This document shows positions 25,928 through 34,679 of a stretch of DNA of 64,000 nt, piece after piece. This DNA is from Prevotella sp. (GTDB lineage: Bacteria; Bacteroidota; Bacteroidia; Bacteroidales; Bacteroidaceae). The position numbers and the translations under genes are program-made. How positions within the stretch are numbered: position 1 is the stretch's first letter; each line of letters opens with the position of its first letter. The notes under the pieces are model-generated. The model saw only the letters and a program-made list of their open reading frames with translations. It was not told the origin of the DNA and did not search any database. The stretch is taken from positions 1 to 64,000 of the forward strand of contig JAFTFG010000022.1 of NCBI GenBank assembly GCA_017449675.1, read 5' to 3'.

Positions 25928-27372
25928 AAAGACAAGAGATCCTATATACCCTGTTGGTATGCTTCGCCTTATTATCCTGTACACCAACACCGACGGATGT
26001 GGTAAAGACAGCAATACTGCCTCCTATCTATCCTGACTATGTGGATGTGACCATTCCTGAGAATATCGCTCCGCTGAACTTCCTCGTGAGGGATGACATA
26101 GAGGCGGTACAGGTGAAAGCAGGTGATCTCATCGTCAATGCCAAGGGTAATGAGGTGGTCTTTGATGAGGACGACTGGCATGAGTTATTGGCCGCCAACC
26201 GCCAGGTAGAGGTGACGGTGACGACACTGAAAGACGGGAAATGGACGGAATACCGCTCTTTCTGTTGGGAGGTGGTCACTGACAGGGTAGACCCATTCCT
26301 GACCTATCGACTGATAGAGCCGGACTATGAGATATGGAATAACTTACAGATCATTCAGCGTTGTGTGGAGAACTTTGACGAGAAGGCGCTTTGTGACTAT
26401 CACCTGGCTGATAACCAGTGTATGAACTGTCATGCGACGGCAGGACAGAACCCGCAACTTTCCATGATGTATGTCCGAGGACCTAAGGGAGGGGCTATCC
26501 TCAACCAGAACGGAACATTACGGAAACTCGCTATCAAGACGGATGATATGGTCAGTGGCTCGGTCTATTATGGTTTCTCTCCCTCAGGCCGTTATATCAC
26601 TTTCTCTACCAATATCATCATCCCTGCTTTTCATAGTAGGGCAGGGAAGCGCCTGGAGGTATTTGATTCCAAGTCGGATGTCTATGTGGCAGACCTTCAG
26701 GAGAACCGTATCATCCGCTCTCCCCTGTTGAGTGACAGCCTGACATTCGAGACCTTCCCTACCTTCTCTCCGGATGGGAAGTATATCTACTATTGTGCTG
26801 CGGCTCATGTGCAACTACCGTTGGAGTTGAAGCAGTTGCAATATGACTTGGTGCGCATCCCCTTTGACGAGAAGACAGGGAGCATAGGCAACAAGGTGGA
26901 CACCGTCTCCTCTGCTGCGACCCCGTCGCAGCAAGGAAAACACTCTGTCTGTCACCCCCGTATCTCCCCTGATGGCAGGTATCTCGTCTATACGGTGGCC
27001 GACTATGGTACCTTCCCTATCTGGCATCAGGAGGCTGACTTGCAGATGATGGACTTGAAGACCGGACGTATCGATACGATGGCAGTAGTGAATAGTGACC
27101 GTAGCGATACTTATCATGCTTGGTCCAGCAATTCCCGATGGTTGGTGTTTGCCTCTAAGCGTGACGATGGCCTTTATGGTAAACCGTATTTCTGCTATAT
27201 CGACCGCAATGGCAAGCCGCATAAGCCCTTTGTCCTGCCCCAACAGTCTCCGACATGCTATGACCATATCCTGAAGTCGTTCAATGCACCGGAACTATCT
27301 AAGGGAGAACTGCCTTTCAATGCAGTGGATGTGGCACGTATCCTGAAAAAAGAGGCAGAACCTTTCCATTAG
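25924..27372 (+). CDS. Beta-propeller lipoprotein with CxxCH haem motif, copy 1 of 3
   Basis: 482-residue lipoprotein (LLSCT, Cys 19). Residues 20-120 form a beta domain. C166-M-N-C-H170 is a single c-type haem binding motif. The rest is a TolB/WD40-like propeller with repeats such as FSPSGRYITFS, FSPDGKYIYYC and ISPDGRYLVYT. Propeller plus CxxCH suggests a surface or periplasmic electron-transfer or sensing protein, but no partner is known. It is coupled to the membrane protein upstream. An in-frame palindrome at 26914-26932 adds about four residues (AATPSQQ region) absent from the paralogues. Confidence 0.78.
   Translation: MKRQEILYTLLVCFALLSCTPTPTDVVKTAILPPIYPDYVDVTIPENIAPLNFLVRDDIEAVQVKAGDLIVNAKGNEVVFDEDDWHELLAANRQVEVTVTTLKDGKWTEYRSFCWEVVTDRVDPFLTYRLIEPDYEIWNNLQIIQRCVENFDEKALCDYHLADNQCMNCHATAGQNPQLSMMYVRGPKGGAILNQNGTLRKLAIKTDDMVSGSVYYGFSPSGRYITFSTNIIIPAFHSRAGKRLEVFDSKSDVYVADLQENRIIRSPLLSDSLTFETFPTFSPDGKYIYYCAAAHVQLPLELKQLQYDLVRIPFDEKTGSIGNKVDTVSSAATPSQQGKHSVCHPRISPDGRYLVYTVADYGTFPIWHQEADLQMMDLKTGRIDTMAVVNSDRSDTYHAWSSNSRWLVFASKRDDGLYGKPYFCYIDRNGKPHKPFVLPQQSPTCYDHILKSFNAPELSKGELPFNAVDVARILKKEAEPFH
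26914..26932. repeat. Palindrome GCTGCGAC-N3-GTCGCAGC, copy inside a gene
   Basis: A perfect 8-bp inverted repeat with spacer CCC within the propeller gene. Identical arms occur at 27432-27450 and 31387-31405, in gaps beside the paralogous genes. Confidence 0.85.
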
Positions 27373-27385
27373 TCCTGTCTCTTGT

Positions 27386-27423
27386 CTGTCTGTGCACTGT
27401 TTGTCTGTCTGTGCACTGTTTGT
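27386..27423. repeat. Two 19-bp tandem repeats
   Basis: Two exact copies of CTGTCTGTGCACTGTTTGT, then a degenerate third that runs into the palindrome at 27432. The gap separates two convergent propeller genes. A homologous array lies at 31322-31378. Confidence 0.85.
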
Positions 27424-27431
27424 CCGTCTTT

Positions 27432-27450
27432 GCTGCGACAGGGTCGCAGC
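27432..27450. terminator. Palindrome GCTGCGAC-AGG-GTCGCAGC between convergent genes
   Basis: A perfect 8-bp hairpin one base past the stop of the minus-strand propeller gene. No T-run follows on either strand, so a terminator role is only inferred from its position. Confidence 0.5.
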
Positions 27451-27451
27451 C

Positions 27452-28915
27452 TTATCTTACCTTCGTCTCTATGCGCTTGTCGCTCATGATCTCAAAGGAA
27501 GCCTCACGGACATCAAATTCCACTTTGCGTTTGGTGAAATCAGGTGTGTTGAATGAGTACATACTGTCCTCATAGTATTTCCGAGGGTTGCGTTGCGGTA
27601 GCATCATCGGCTTGGTGGCACGTCCTTGTTCATCAATGGAGGCGAGGTACAGTCGTGAATAGAGCCCATCGTCCCGTCTGCTGGTGAACACGATCCAGCG
27701 GGAGTTGACATTCCAGTTATGATAACTGTCGGCACGGGGACTGTTGATCTCATCCAAAGGACGAGCCTCTCCGCTCTGTAAGTCTAGGAGCCATTGCTCA
27801 CTCTCCTCATGCCAGATAGAGAAATAGCCATAGTCTATCAGGGTGAAGAGGATATATCTCCCATCATAGGAAGGACGGGGCCATGTCAGACTTTTCCCCA
27901 TCGCTACTGCATTAAACAGTGTGTCCACATGGTCTCCAAACGTTCCCTTCTCAGGATCAAAGGCTATCTTACAGAGATTATACTGCTCTTCCTTATAGCG
28001 GTTAGGGTCTTCTTGTTTCTTACAGGTCATATAATACAACGTCTTCCCGTCAGGAGAAAAGACGGGAGTATTCTCCGACCAGTCTTTCGTCTGAATCAGT
28101 GAGTCTGTCAGGATCTCATGGGTGGCAGGATGATAGACAAAGATATCTGAAGAGAGGTCGACCACCTCTATACGTTCTTTGGCAATCACATGGAATCCCT
28201 GACGGGTCTGGTTCGTAGAGAAGGCGCAATAGTTGCCTGAGGGATGCCAATAGGGATACACCATCGACCCGCCCAGCAAGTCATTCTTTGCCTTCAGCCA
28301 TTCCCGTTTCCCGTCTGTCTGTATCATCGTTGCCCCATGATCACCACGGACATGGAACACGAAATGACTGGGATCTGTACGGTTGGACATATGACAGTTA
28401 ATACACTGTCCGGGAATCTGGGTGTTCTCCAGTATCGCTGTCTCCTCAAACGTCGACAGATTACGTTGATACAGTCCCATATGACTATATACCTCATAGC
28501 CCGGGGCGATACGACGGTAGGTCACGCCCCATTCCTCTAGGAGATAGGGACTGACATAGATCTTAAAGTCTTGGTATTGCAACCATTTCCCTTCTTTGCG
28601 GACACAGACGGTGACGGTCAGTTCGCCACCTTTATTCTGTTCAGTCAGCGCATGCCACTCCTCCATGTCGAAGTCAGCATAGTCTCCATGGGTATGCAAG
28701 GCTCCCCCCTTACTTCCCGTCACCTGTACATCGACCTTGTCGATGTCCTCTCCCACGACGCTGAAGTTCAAGGGGGCAATATCCACAGGGATCGTCACTC
28801 CTATATAATCAGGGTAAAGGACTGGCTGCTGCGCCACCTTGGTCACCTCCGTCGGTGTCTGTCCGCATCCCAGCAGGCCCATTAAACCTATGAACCCTAT
28901 TAATATCTTCTTCAT
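27452..28915 (-). CDS. Beta-propeller lipoprotein with CxxCH haem motif, copy 2 of 3
   Basis: 487-residue paralogue of 25924-27372. The start at 28915 overlaps the upstream membrane-protein stop by 4 nt. Lipobox LLGC (LMGLLGCGQTPTEV). The haem motif is QCINCHMSN, followed by propeller strands WHPSGNYCAFS, FSPDGKTLYYM and PSYDGRYILFT. The N-terminal 60 residues after the lipobox (YPDYIGVTIPVDIAPLNFSV) are nearly identical to copy 3, with the DNA almost unchanged over about 110 bp, while the remainder is much more diverged. Confidence 0.78.
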   Translation of the reverse strand: MKKILIGFIGLMGLLGCGQTPTEVTKVAQQPVLYPDYIGVTIPVDIAPLNFSVVGEDIDKVDVQVTGSKGGALHTHGDYADFDMEEWHALTEQNKGGELTVTVCVRKEGKWLQYQDFKIYVSPYLLEEWGVTYRRIAPGYEVYSHMGLYQRNLSTFEETAILENTQIPGQCINCHMSNRTDPSHFVFHVRGDHGATMIQTDGKREWLKAKNDLLGGSMVYPYWHPSGNYCAFSTNQTRQGFHVIAKERIEVVDLSSDIFVYHPATHEILTDSLIQTKDWSENTPVFSPDGKTLYYMTCKKQEDPNRYKEEQYNLCKIAFDPEKGTFGDHVDTLFNAVAMGKSLTWPRPSYDGRYILFTLIDYGYFSIWHEESEQWLLDLQSGEARPLDEINSPRADSYHNWNVNSRWIVFTSRRDDGLYSRLYLASIDEQGRATKPMMLPQRNPRKYYEDSMYSFNTPDFTKRKVEFDVREASFEIMSDKRIETKVR

Positions 28916-30663
28916 CTTCTTCCTACTAAATAGTACCATGCAGTATTTCTGAATCTGCCCAGTTGCGACACGTCACCCCTGCTCTGTGCGAAGGACTGGC
29001 TAAAGTCTCCGAAGTTCCGCATCACCATCTCATCCACATACCCTCTTGGAGGATACTGGTTACGTTGGGCATAGGCGAAGATGATAGCCTCCTGACAACT
29101 GCGGGGGCGATAGCCCAGATGCAGTCCATCCACATACGACATATATTTCATAAACTTATTGATGTCACGTTCCAGTAAGGGAGCCGCCAACAGATATTGT
29201 AAAGCAAGACCATTGCCTTTGTTCTGCATCATCAACTGACCGAAAACCTTATCCAACTCCTGCCCATTAAACAGGATATCTTCCTGTAAGCGCAGTTGCC
29301 GCATCCATCCATAGACAGGATGCTCGTTAATCGCTTTCTCATCACCCAGCAGCGGAAGGGTACGCTGTGCCCACTGCCGATAACTCAGTGTCTTCTCCAA
29401 TAACTGTAAGTATTTCCGGGCCACAGCATACTCGCCATTCACCAGATTGGTCTCTGCCAGTCGCTTGACGGCCCTGCAACTTTTGGAGTAATTAGGAATG
29501 GCTTCCATCATCTCAAAGGCAAAACGCTGAGCGGTATTCACCAGTCCTAACTGCCAATAGGCTTCACCTGTCAACATCGTGGCAGAGAAGTTACGCTCGA
29601 AATGAGGCAAAAGCCCCTGTACCCCGTTTTGGAAATAGTCAAACAAGCGTTCCCCCAGTTGTCCCTTCATCCCTAAGGCAAGATTGGTGGCACAGACCGT
29701 CATTGGAAGGTCTGGTGTCTTTCGGTCTGCCTTGGCGATAATCGCATCCCAGTTCTGGCAGCGTACCAGATAGTCATACTCCATCACCTCATACTTACGT
29801 GCATCATAGAAGGATGGTCTGAGAAGGAGAAAGCCTGCTAATAGGATGACAGTCTCCCCGATACCGATGATGGTGTTCTTGCCGCTCTTCTCAGTGGCAG
29901 GAACCCATGCCATGACGATTGGCAAGATCATACAGACAAACATCAGGAAGGCTAATGCCCAATAGTAGATGCCGACAAAGCGGTAATAGTCCACTCCGCG
30001 AAACAGTTGATATAACGGGTAAGGTACTATCCAGGAACTCACCAGGATACAGGTCAGGGCATAGAGAATGGAAAATACTCCAATGATAATCCCTTTCCAT
30101 CTCGACTCATTGGTTTGCAGTTGGCGGAGAAGGACCCATGTGGCAAAGAGGAGTACTACAGGACCGGCTAGCCAATAGAGAAGGGGTATTTCTGTTATAA
30201 TAAGGTACACGCGTAAGTTCTTTCCTTCCGTCTCATATCCCCACATGGCAATCAAGGCGAGGATGAGGGCGATGGGGTAGGTGAGTAGTACACTCTCGTC
30301 ACCCAGTATCAGTCCCAAGAGGAGGGCTGGCAGAAAACTCAGTGCGTAATGGTTGTCGGCTTTCTTATTGACTGTCTTCATCAAGTGCCATGTGAGACGC
30401 TGGATGAGTACGAAGATAACAGCCAGTACCAAGGCTCCTAGTGTCTGGTTGATATACAATTGTGTCAGGAACTCTCCCACACAACGGGCAAAACCGTCAG
30501 GTACGGAGAGCAGTCGACACAGGTAATCTCCGTCCATCAAGAACAACTGATACTGTTCTTGATACGACAACATCACCGGATAGGCAAGCCGCCAAAAGAG
30601 GAATACAGCAATGCCGAACAGCAGTGATGCACCTATCTTTCCATATTTACTGAACAGGTTCAT
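28912..30663 (-). CDS. Polytopic membrane protein, copy 2 of 3 (DUF6057-like)
   Basis: 583 residues. The start, FWRLAYPVMLSYQEQYQLFL, is the same family motif as in the copies at 24413 and 32900. About nine to ten hydrophobic segments fill residues 10-290, then a soluble helical domain (NYSKSCRAVKRLAETNLV) resembling the helical repeats of copy 1. It overlaps the DUF4369-like gene by 17 nt and the propeller gene by 4 nt, so all are probably one transcript. Function unknown; the fixed pairing with a haem-motif lipoprotein suggests a membrane anchor or assembly partner. Confidence 0.75.
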   Translation of the reverse strand: MNLFSKYGKIGASLLFGIAVFLFWRLAYPVMLSYQEQYQLFLMDGDYLCRLLSVPDGFARCVGEFLTQLYINQTLGALVLAVIFVLIQRLTWHLMKTVNKKADNHYALSFLPALLLGLILGDESVLLTYPIALILALIAMWGYETEGKNLRVYLIITEIPLLYWLAGPVVLLFATWVLLRQLQTNESRWKGIIIGVFSILYALTCILVSSWIVPYPLYQLFRGVDYYRFVGIYYWALAFLMFVCMILPIVMAWVPATEKSGKNTIIGIGETVILLAGFLLLRPSFYDARKYEVMEYDYLVRCQNWDAIIAKADRKTPDLPMTVCATNLALGMKGQLGERLFDYFQNGVQGLLPHFERNFSATMLTGEAYWQLGLVNTAQRFAFEMMEAIPNYSKSCRAVKRLAETNLVNGEYAVARKYLQLLEKTLSYRQWAQRTLPLLGDEKAINEHPVYGWMRQLRLQEDILFNGQELDKVFGQLMMQNKGNGLALQYLLAAPLLERDINKFMKYMSYVDGLHLGYRPRSCQEAIIFAYAQRNQYPPRGYVDEMVMRNFGDFSQSFAQSRGDVSQLGRFRNTAWYYLVGRR

Positions 30664-31294
30664 TGGTGTCGAAGTTCATCGTCACAACCGTACCGTCTGG
30701 CAACTGGCGTTGATAGGTTTCTGGGAACATCCCTTTCAGGAAATCTCCCAGGATCGTTCCCTCCATATGTGCGGCTAACTCACGGCTACGGCGGTTATAG
30801 GCTATACGCATTGTTTTCATCTGTTCTTTCAATTGAGCCGCCTCAATGGTGTCGTTATGTTGCTTCTTAGCGGCGATCAGCAGGTTGAGGGCACGGGCTT
30901 GACTACCATGACTCTCCGTCAGTTCCTTCCATGTCTGCAATGAGTCATTCTGAGGAGTACCTACTGCAGAACTGATGGTGTCTATGGTTACTTGGATGTC
31001 TCCAGGCTCGGCGATCACAATCAATGGCTGGGTGGCAAAGCGGTAGTGGTAGTCCAACAGGATCTTATACATCTGCATGGAGTCCGGCGCAAACTCAAAC
31101 TTACCATCCTTGATCTCCATACTGTCAACCGTCTCAGCAGTAGCAGGACCAGTAAAGGGGACGAGGAAGATGCGCTTTCCCTCATACTGCTCTCCTACAA
31201 TCGTGCCATGAATGCGGCACACCTCACTCTTCTTACATCCTACAGTCACGATGGCAGCGATGGCTACCATACTGAAAAACAAAATTCTTTTCAT
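30647..31294 (-). CDS. DUF4369-like lipoprotein
   Basis: 215-residue lipoprotein, Cys 19 in IVTVGCKK. The mature N-terminus, CRIHGTIVGEQYEGKRIFLV followed by IKDGKFEFA, is the pattern of the DUF4369 domain, which in other Bacteroidota proteins precedes a thioredoxin-like domain. No CxxC thioredoxin motif follows here; the C-terminal part is helical and charged instead. So it is a stand-alone form, perhaps a truncated thiol-oxidoreductase relative or a separate ligand-binding protein. It lies between the two minus-strand pairs. Confidence 0.7.
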   Translation of the reverse strand: MKRILFFSMVAIAAIVTVGCKKSEVCRIHGTIVGEQYEGKRIFLVPFTGPATAETVDSMEIKDGKFEFAPDSMQMYKILLDYHYRFATQPLIVIAEPGDIQVTIDTISSAVGTPQNDSLQTWKELTESHGSQARALNLLIAAKKQHNDTIEAAQLKEQMKTMRIAYNRRSRELAAHMEGTILGDFLKGMFPETYQRQLPDGTVVTMNFDTNEPVQ

Positions 31295-31321
31295 ATCTTT
31301 AGTCTTTTTTGTTCTTATTGT

Positions 31322-31378
31322 CTGCCTGTGCTCTTTTTGTCAGCCTTTGCTCTTATTGTCTGCCTGTGCTCTTTTTGT
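31322..31378. repeat. Three 19-bp tandem repeats
   Basis: CTGCCTGTGCTCTTTTTGT, then a variant (CAGCCTTTGCTCTTATTGT), then the first again, followed by the palindrome at 31387. They occupy the 112-nt gap between the propeller gene at 31407 and the DUF4369-like gene. Confidence 0.85.
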
Positions 31379-31386
31379 CAGTCTTT

Positions 31387-31405
31387 GCTGCGACCCTGTC
31401 GCAGC
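31387..31405. repeat. Palindrome GCTGCGAC-CCT-GTCGCAGC
   Basis: Third copy of the perfect 8-bp inverted repeat. The spacer CCT is the reverse complement of AGG in the copy at 27432, as if that copy had been turned round. It ends one base before the stop of the propeller gene. Confidence 0.85.
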
Positions 31406-31406
31406 C

Positions 31407-32903
31407 CTATTGCCTTATCCTCACTGGTATTCGCTCATGACGGAACACCTGTCTACTCGCCTCTCGTGCATCAAAGTCTACCTTTCGCTTGGTGAAGTCG
31501 GGGACATTATAGGAGTCGAACATCTCCCGATAGAACTTCTTGGGGTTTCTCTGAGGCAAAAGGAAAGGCTTGGTGACCCGTCCTTGTTCGTCGATAGACG
31601 CAAAGTACAACTGGGCATACATGCCATCCTCCCGTTTGGAGGAGAAAACGAACCAATGACTGTCGCTCGACCAGTTATGATAACTCTCGACATCGTTGCT
31701 GTTGGCTTCTCTGACAGGTCGTGTCTGACCGGTCTTCAAGTCCATCAGCCAGAGATCGGCATCGGGTTGGAATACGGGGAAGTTACTACGGCTCGTTACG
31801 CAATACATCAACCATCTGCCATCGTAGGAGGGACGTGCCAAGGTGTAACTGCGGTTGTCGTGCAGTCCGTTCAACAGGGTGTCCACTTCCTGTTCAAACC
31901 GTCCGTTCTCCGCATCAAAGCCAATCCGACAGATGCTACACTTCACTTTCATATACTCTGCAGGCACCTGACATGACTTGGAGGTGCTATAATAGAGGTG
32001 TTTCCCGTCAGCGGAGAAAGCGGGGAAGATTTCCAGATCGGTCTCCGTCATCAACTCCGGTGCGAGAATCAGTTCATGACTCCGTACGTCGAGCAGTACC
32101 ACATTACTGAAGTTATGATAGCCTTCGATGCGTTGTCCCTTGCCAACGAAGAAACTCTGATGGACGGCATTGGTAGCATAGGCACAGTAGTTGCCGGAGG
32201 GATGCCAGTAGGCATACGATCCTGCTGCCTTCGTAGAGTCGGTCTTGGTCTCAAACCAGTATTGTTTACCGTCTATCTGGATCAACGTACCGCCTCCTTC
32301 GCCTCGGATTTGGAGTGTCAGTTGGGAGGGGTCTGTGCGATTGGCAGTGTGGCAGTTCATGCATCTGCCGGGTACTGCCGACTCTCTGAGCATGGCATAC
32401 TCGTCGAAGGTATGGATATCACGCTGATACATACCGATATCGCCTCCTACCTCATAGCCAGGGGCAATACGGCGGTAGGTCACGCCCCAGTCTGTCAGGG
32501 GATAGGTACTCACATGTATGTTGAAATCCTGATATTGAAGCCATTTACCATCCTTTCTGGCACAAACCGTCACCCTCAGGTCACCACCCCGGTTCTGTTC
32601 CGTGAGTGCCTGCCAGTCTGTGATGTCGAAATCGGCATAGTCTCCATGGGTATGCAAGGCTCCCCCCTTACTTCCCGTTATCTGTACATCGACCTTGTCG
32701 ATGTCCTCTCCCACGACGCTGAAGTTCAGCGGGGCAATATCCACAGGGATAGTAACATCGATATAGTCAGGGTAAATAGCGGGCTGCCGGTCCACCTTGG
32801 TCACCTCAGTCGGTGTCTGTCTGCATCCCAGCAGACATCCAACAGCCAATAGCCAACAGCCAATAGCCAACCCCCAACAGCCGAATTCTCTTATTATTCT
32901 CAT
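31407..32903 (-). CDS. Beta-propeller lipoprotein with CxxCH haem motif, copy 3 of 3
   Basis: 498-residue paralogue of the genes at 25924 and 27452. The start MRIIREFGCW at 32903 overlaps the membrane-protein stop by 4 nt; a longer frame exists but has no family support. The signal part contains an internal repeat (WGLAIGCWLLAVGC) before the lipobox LLGC. The haem motif is RCMNCHTAN. Propeller strands include WHPSGNYCAYA, FSADGKHLYYS and PSYDGRWLMYC. It shares a nearly identical N-terminal stretch with copy 2. Confidence 0.78.
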   Translation of the reverse strand: MRIIREFGCWGLAIGCWLLAVGCLLGCRQTPTEVTKVDRQPAIYPDYIDVTIPVDIAPLNFSVVGEDIDKVDVQITGSKGGALHTHGDYADFDITDWQALTEQNRGGDLRVTVCARKDGKWLQYQDFNIHVSTYPLTDWGVTYRRIAPGYEVGGDIGMYQRDIHTFDEYAMLRESAVPGRCMNCHTANRTDPSQLTLQIRGEGGGTLIQIDGKQYWFETKTDSTKAAGSYAYWHPSGNYCAYATNAVHQSFFVGKGQRIEGYHNFSNVVLLDVRSHELILAPELMTETDLEIFPAFSADGKHLYYSTSKSCQVPAEYMKVKCSICRIGFDAENGRFEQEVDTLLNGLHDNRSYTLARPSYDGRWLMYCVTSRSNFPVFQPDADLWLMDLKTGQTRPVREANSNDVESYHNWSSDSHWFVFSSKREDGMYAQLYFASIDEQGRVTKPFLLPQRNPKKFYREMFDSYNVPDFTKRKVDFDAREASRQVFRHERIPVRIRQ

Positions 32904-34555
32904 CTTCCCATCATTCGTTTTACATAATTCCCATACATCGATCCGGGCAGGTTTCCTTGCTGACGAATACACTGTACGGCATCTTGATAACCGATGGGCA
33001 TCTGACGATAGCCACCATACTGTTCTGCCCATGGCATATACTGTATCACAGCCTGTACGTTTCCACGTAATAACAACTCTCCTATAAAATAGTCGAGGGC
33101 CATCTTATTATCGTGATTGTTCATAAACAGCAATCCGAAAATCTTGTCTTTCTCCGCATGACTATACAGGAAATCATCCTTGAAACGGATCTGACGGAGT
33201 CTGCCTAATTGTGGATGGGCATTGATACGAGTCTCACGGGTCTTGGCATCTGATGTGATCACTTGCTCAGCCTTTTCTGCCCATCCTCTATAGAAAAGGC
33301 TTTTCTTCAAGAGGTTGATGTGTTTCAGGGCGGGCTTGTAATGTCCGTTGACCAGCATACATTCAACGATACGCTTGGTGCAGCGTCCGCTCTTCTTACC
33401 ATTCAGGATGGATTCCTGGATATCAAACATATACCGTTGCGCAGAGTTGACAAGTCCTAAACGATAATACGCCTCTGCCGAGGGGAGGTTACTTGTCAGG
33501 TCACGTTTTCGTGGCATGATCAGCGCATCGTCACCACTCTGGTAGAAGTCAAACATACGGTCGGCCAGTAGGCGTTTCTGTGACAAAGCGAGGTTGACAC
33601 TGTTGGACCAGAAAGAGGTCCTGACCACGTGTTTGTTTGCTCGCTTGATGATCTTGTCCCATTGTTCATGGCGGATCTGATAGTCCTGCCATACCAGTTC
33701 ATAGGTCTCTGGGTCGTATCCTTTGTCAATGGCAAACCAGCCTATTACGATGACGGCGACAGCCTGGATGCATCCGGCAATCACCCCATAGCGTCCCATT
33801 AATCTGTCAAGCCCGTTCGCTCCATCCGTCAGTCTGCTTACTCCTGCCAATATGACAACCACTACAGGTATCAACCACTGTAGGACAGGTATATGGAGGG
33901 GAATACGGGTATAGGTCATCGACCCCATCACCATCTCTAGTGGCCATTGATCCAGCAGGGTCGTCCATAAGAGTAACAATAATAGTCCTGTCCATAATAA
34001 CAGCCAGCCCTGTTTCCAACCACCCTGTACCACACGGAGCAGGACATATAGCCACACCATCGGTCCCAACAGCCAATAAACGATGGGAATCACAAGGACA
34101 TCCCCTAACATCCCGGCCTTCCCTGCCAAACCTACTCTACCTACCAACCCTACTAACCCTACCACCAACACCAATGCTACGGAATATGACAGGAGTACAC
34201 TTAAGTCTCCCATATGCCAAAGCAGTAGGGCTAATGGTAAAAAACTGAGTAGGTAGAGGGATGGGGAAAGCAGGGAAGCGATGGCCCGTTGCAGGAGCAT
34301 GTACAGTACAGCCAGTAGAATGGCTCCTAGCCAAGGCAGGTAATAAAACTGGGTGATGAACTCTCCCGCCCAGTCGGCAAAGCCGCCGGCAACACTCATA
34401 CGCTCCAGGAAATAATCTGTTGTCCACAGAAAAAGTTGGTATTGCTCATGATACGACAAAGCATGCGGATAGCCTAAGCCCCAAAACAGCAAAACTCCGA
34501 TACCCATGAGCATCGTGAGTCCCCATCTCCAGTATCTGTCCAACAGTTTTCTCAT
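32900..34555 (-). CDS. Polytopic membrane protein, copy 3 of 3 (DUF6057-like)
   Basis: 551 residues with the family opening FWGLGYPHALSYHEQYQLFL and about nine hydrophobic segments, then a soluble helical part (GKKSGRCTKRIVECMLVN). A stretch of Val/Gly/Leu codon repeats near residue 130 (VGLVGLVGRVGLAGKAG) looks like a local expansion. It heads the minus-strand cluster and has its own promoter at 34564-34594. Confidence 0.75.
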   Translation of the reverse strand: MRKLLDRYWRWGLTMLMGIGVLLFWGLGYPHALSYHEQYQLFLWTTDYFLERMSVAGGFADWAGEFITQFYYLPWLGAILLAVLYMLLQRAIASLLSPSLYLLSFLPLALLLWHMGDLSVLLSYSVALVLVVGLVGLVGRVGLAGKAGMLGDVLVIPIVYWLLGPMVWLYVLLRVVQGGWKQGWLLLWTGLLLLLLWTTLLDQWPLEMVMGSMTYTRIPLHIPVLQWLIPVVVVILAGVSRLTDGANGLDRLMGRYGVIAGCIQAVAVIVIGWFAIDKGYDPETYELVWQDYQIRHEQWDKIIKRANKHVVRTSFWSNSVNLALSQKRLLADRMFDFYQSGDDALIMPRKRDLTSNLPSAEAYYRLGLVNSAQRYMFDIQESILNGKKSGRCTKRIVECMLVNGHYKPALKHINLLKKSLFYRGWAEKAEQVITSDAKTRETRINAHPQLGRLRQIRFKDDFLYSHAEKDKIFGLLFMNNHDNKMALDYFIGELLLRGNVQAVIQYMPWAEQYGGYRQMPIGYQDAVQCIRQQGNLPGSMYGNYVKRMMGR

Positions 34556-34563
34556 TCAACATA

Positions 34564-34594
34564 CAAAGGTACAAATAACTGGGTAAAATGCCAA
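34564..34594 (-). promoter_or_regulatory. Promoter of the minus-strand membrane/propeller cluster
   Basis: On the minus strand, TTG (34592-34594), a 20-nt spacer and TACCTTTG (34564-34571), directly before the start at 34555. The leader would be very short. Confidence 0.7.
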
Positions 34595-34628
34595 GTTTAT
34601 TTACGTTTTTTTCGAGCGAATAACAAAA

Positions 34629-34659
34629 CCGCCCCGCATCGGGTTGGGATGCAGGGCGG
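34629..34659 (-). terminator. Terminator of PUL1 (after the GH5 gene)
   Basis: A 12-bp stem (CCGCCCTGCATC / GATGCGGGGCGG on the minus strand) with a 7-nt loop followed by TTTTGTT, 20 nt past the GH5 stop. Confidence 0.75.
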
Positions 34660-34679
34660 AATGTATATGCGGGGGGAGT

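Noticed and set aside
26914..26932. Palindrome in the propeller gene as an intragenic terminator
   Set aside because: No T-run follows on either strand, and the same arms recur elsewhere, so a repeat element fits better.
31212..32852. Plus-strand frames over the third propeller gene
   Set aside because: They lie antisense to a complete lipoprotein gene with lipobox and CxxCH motif.
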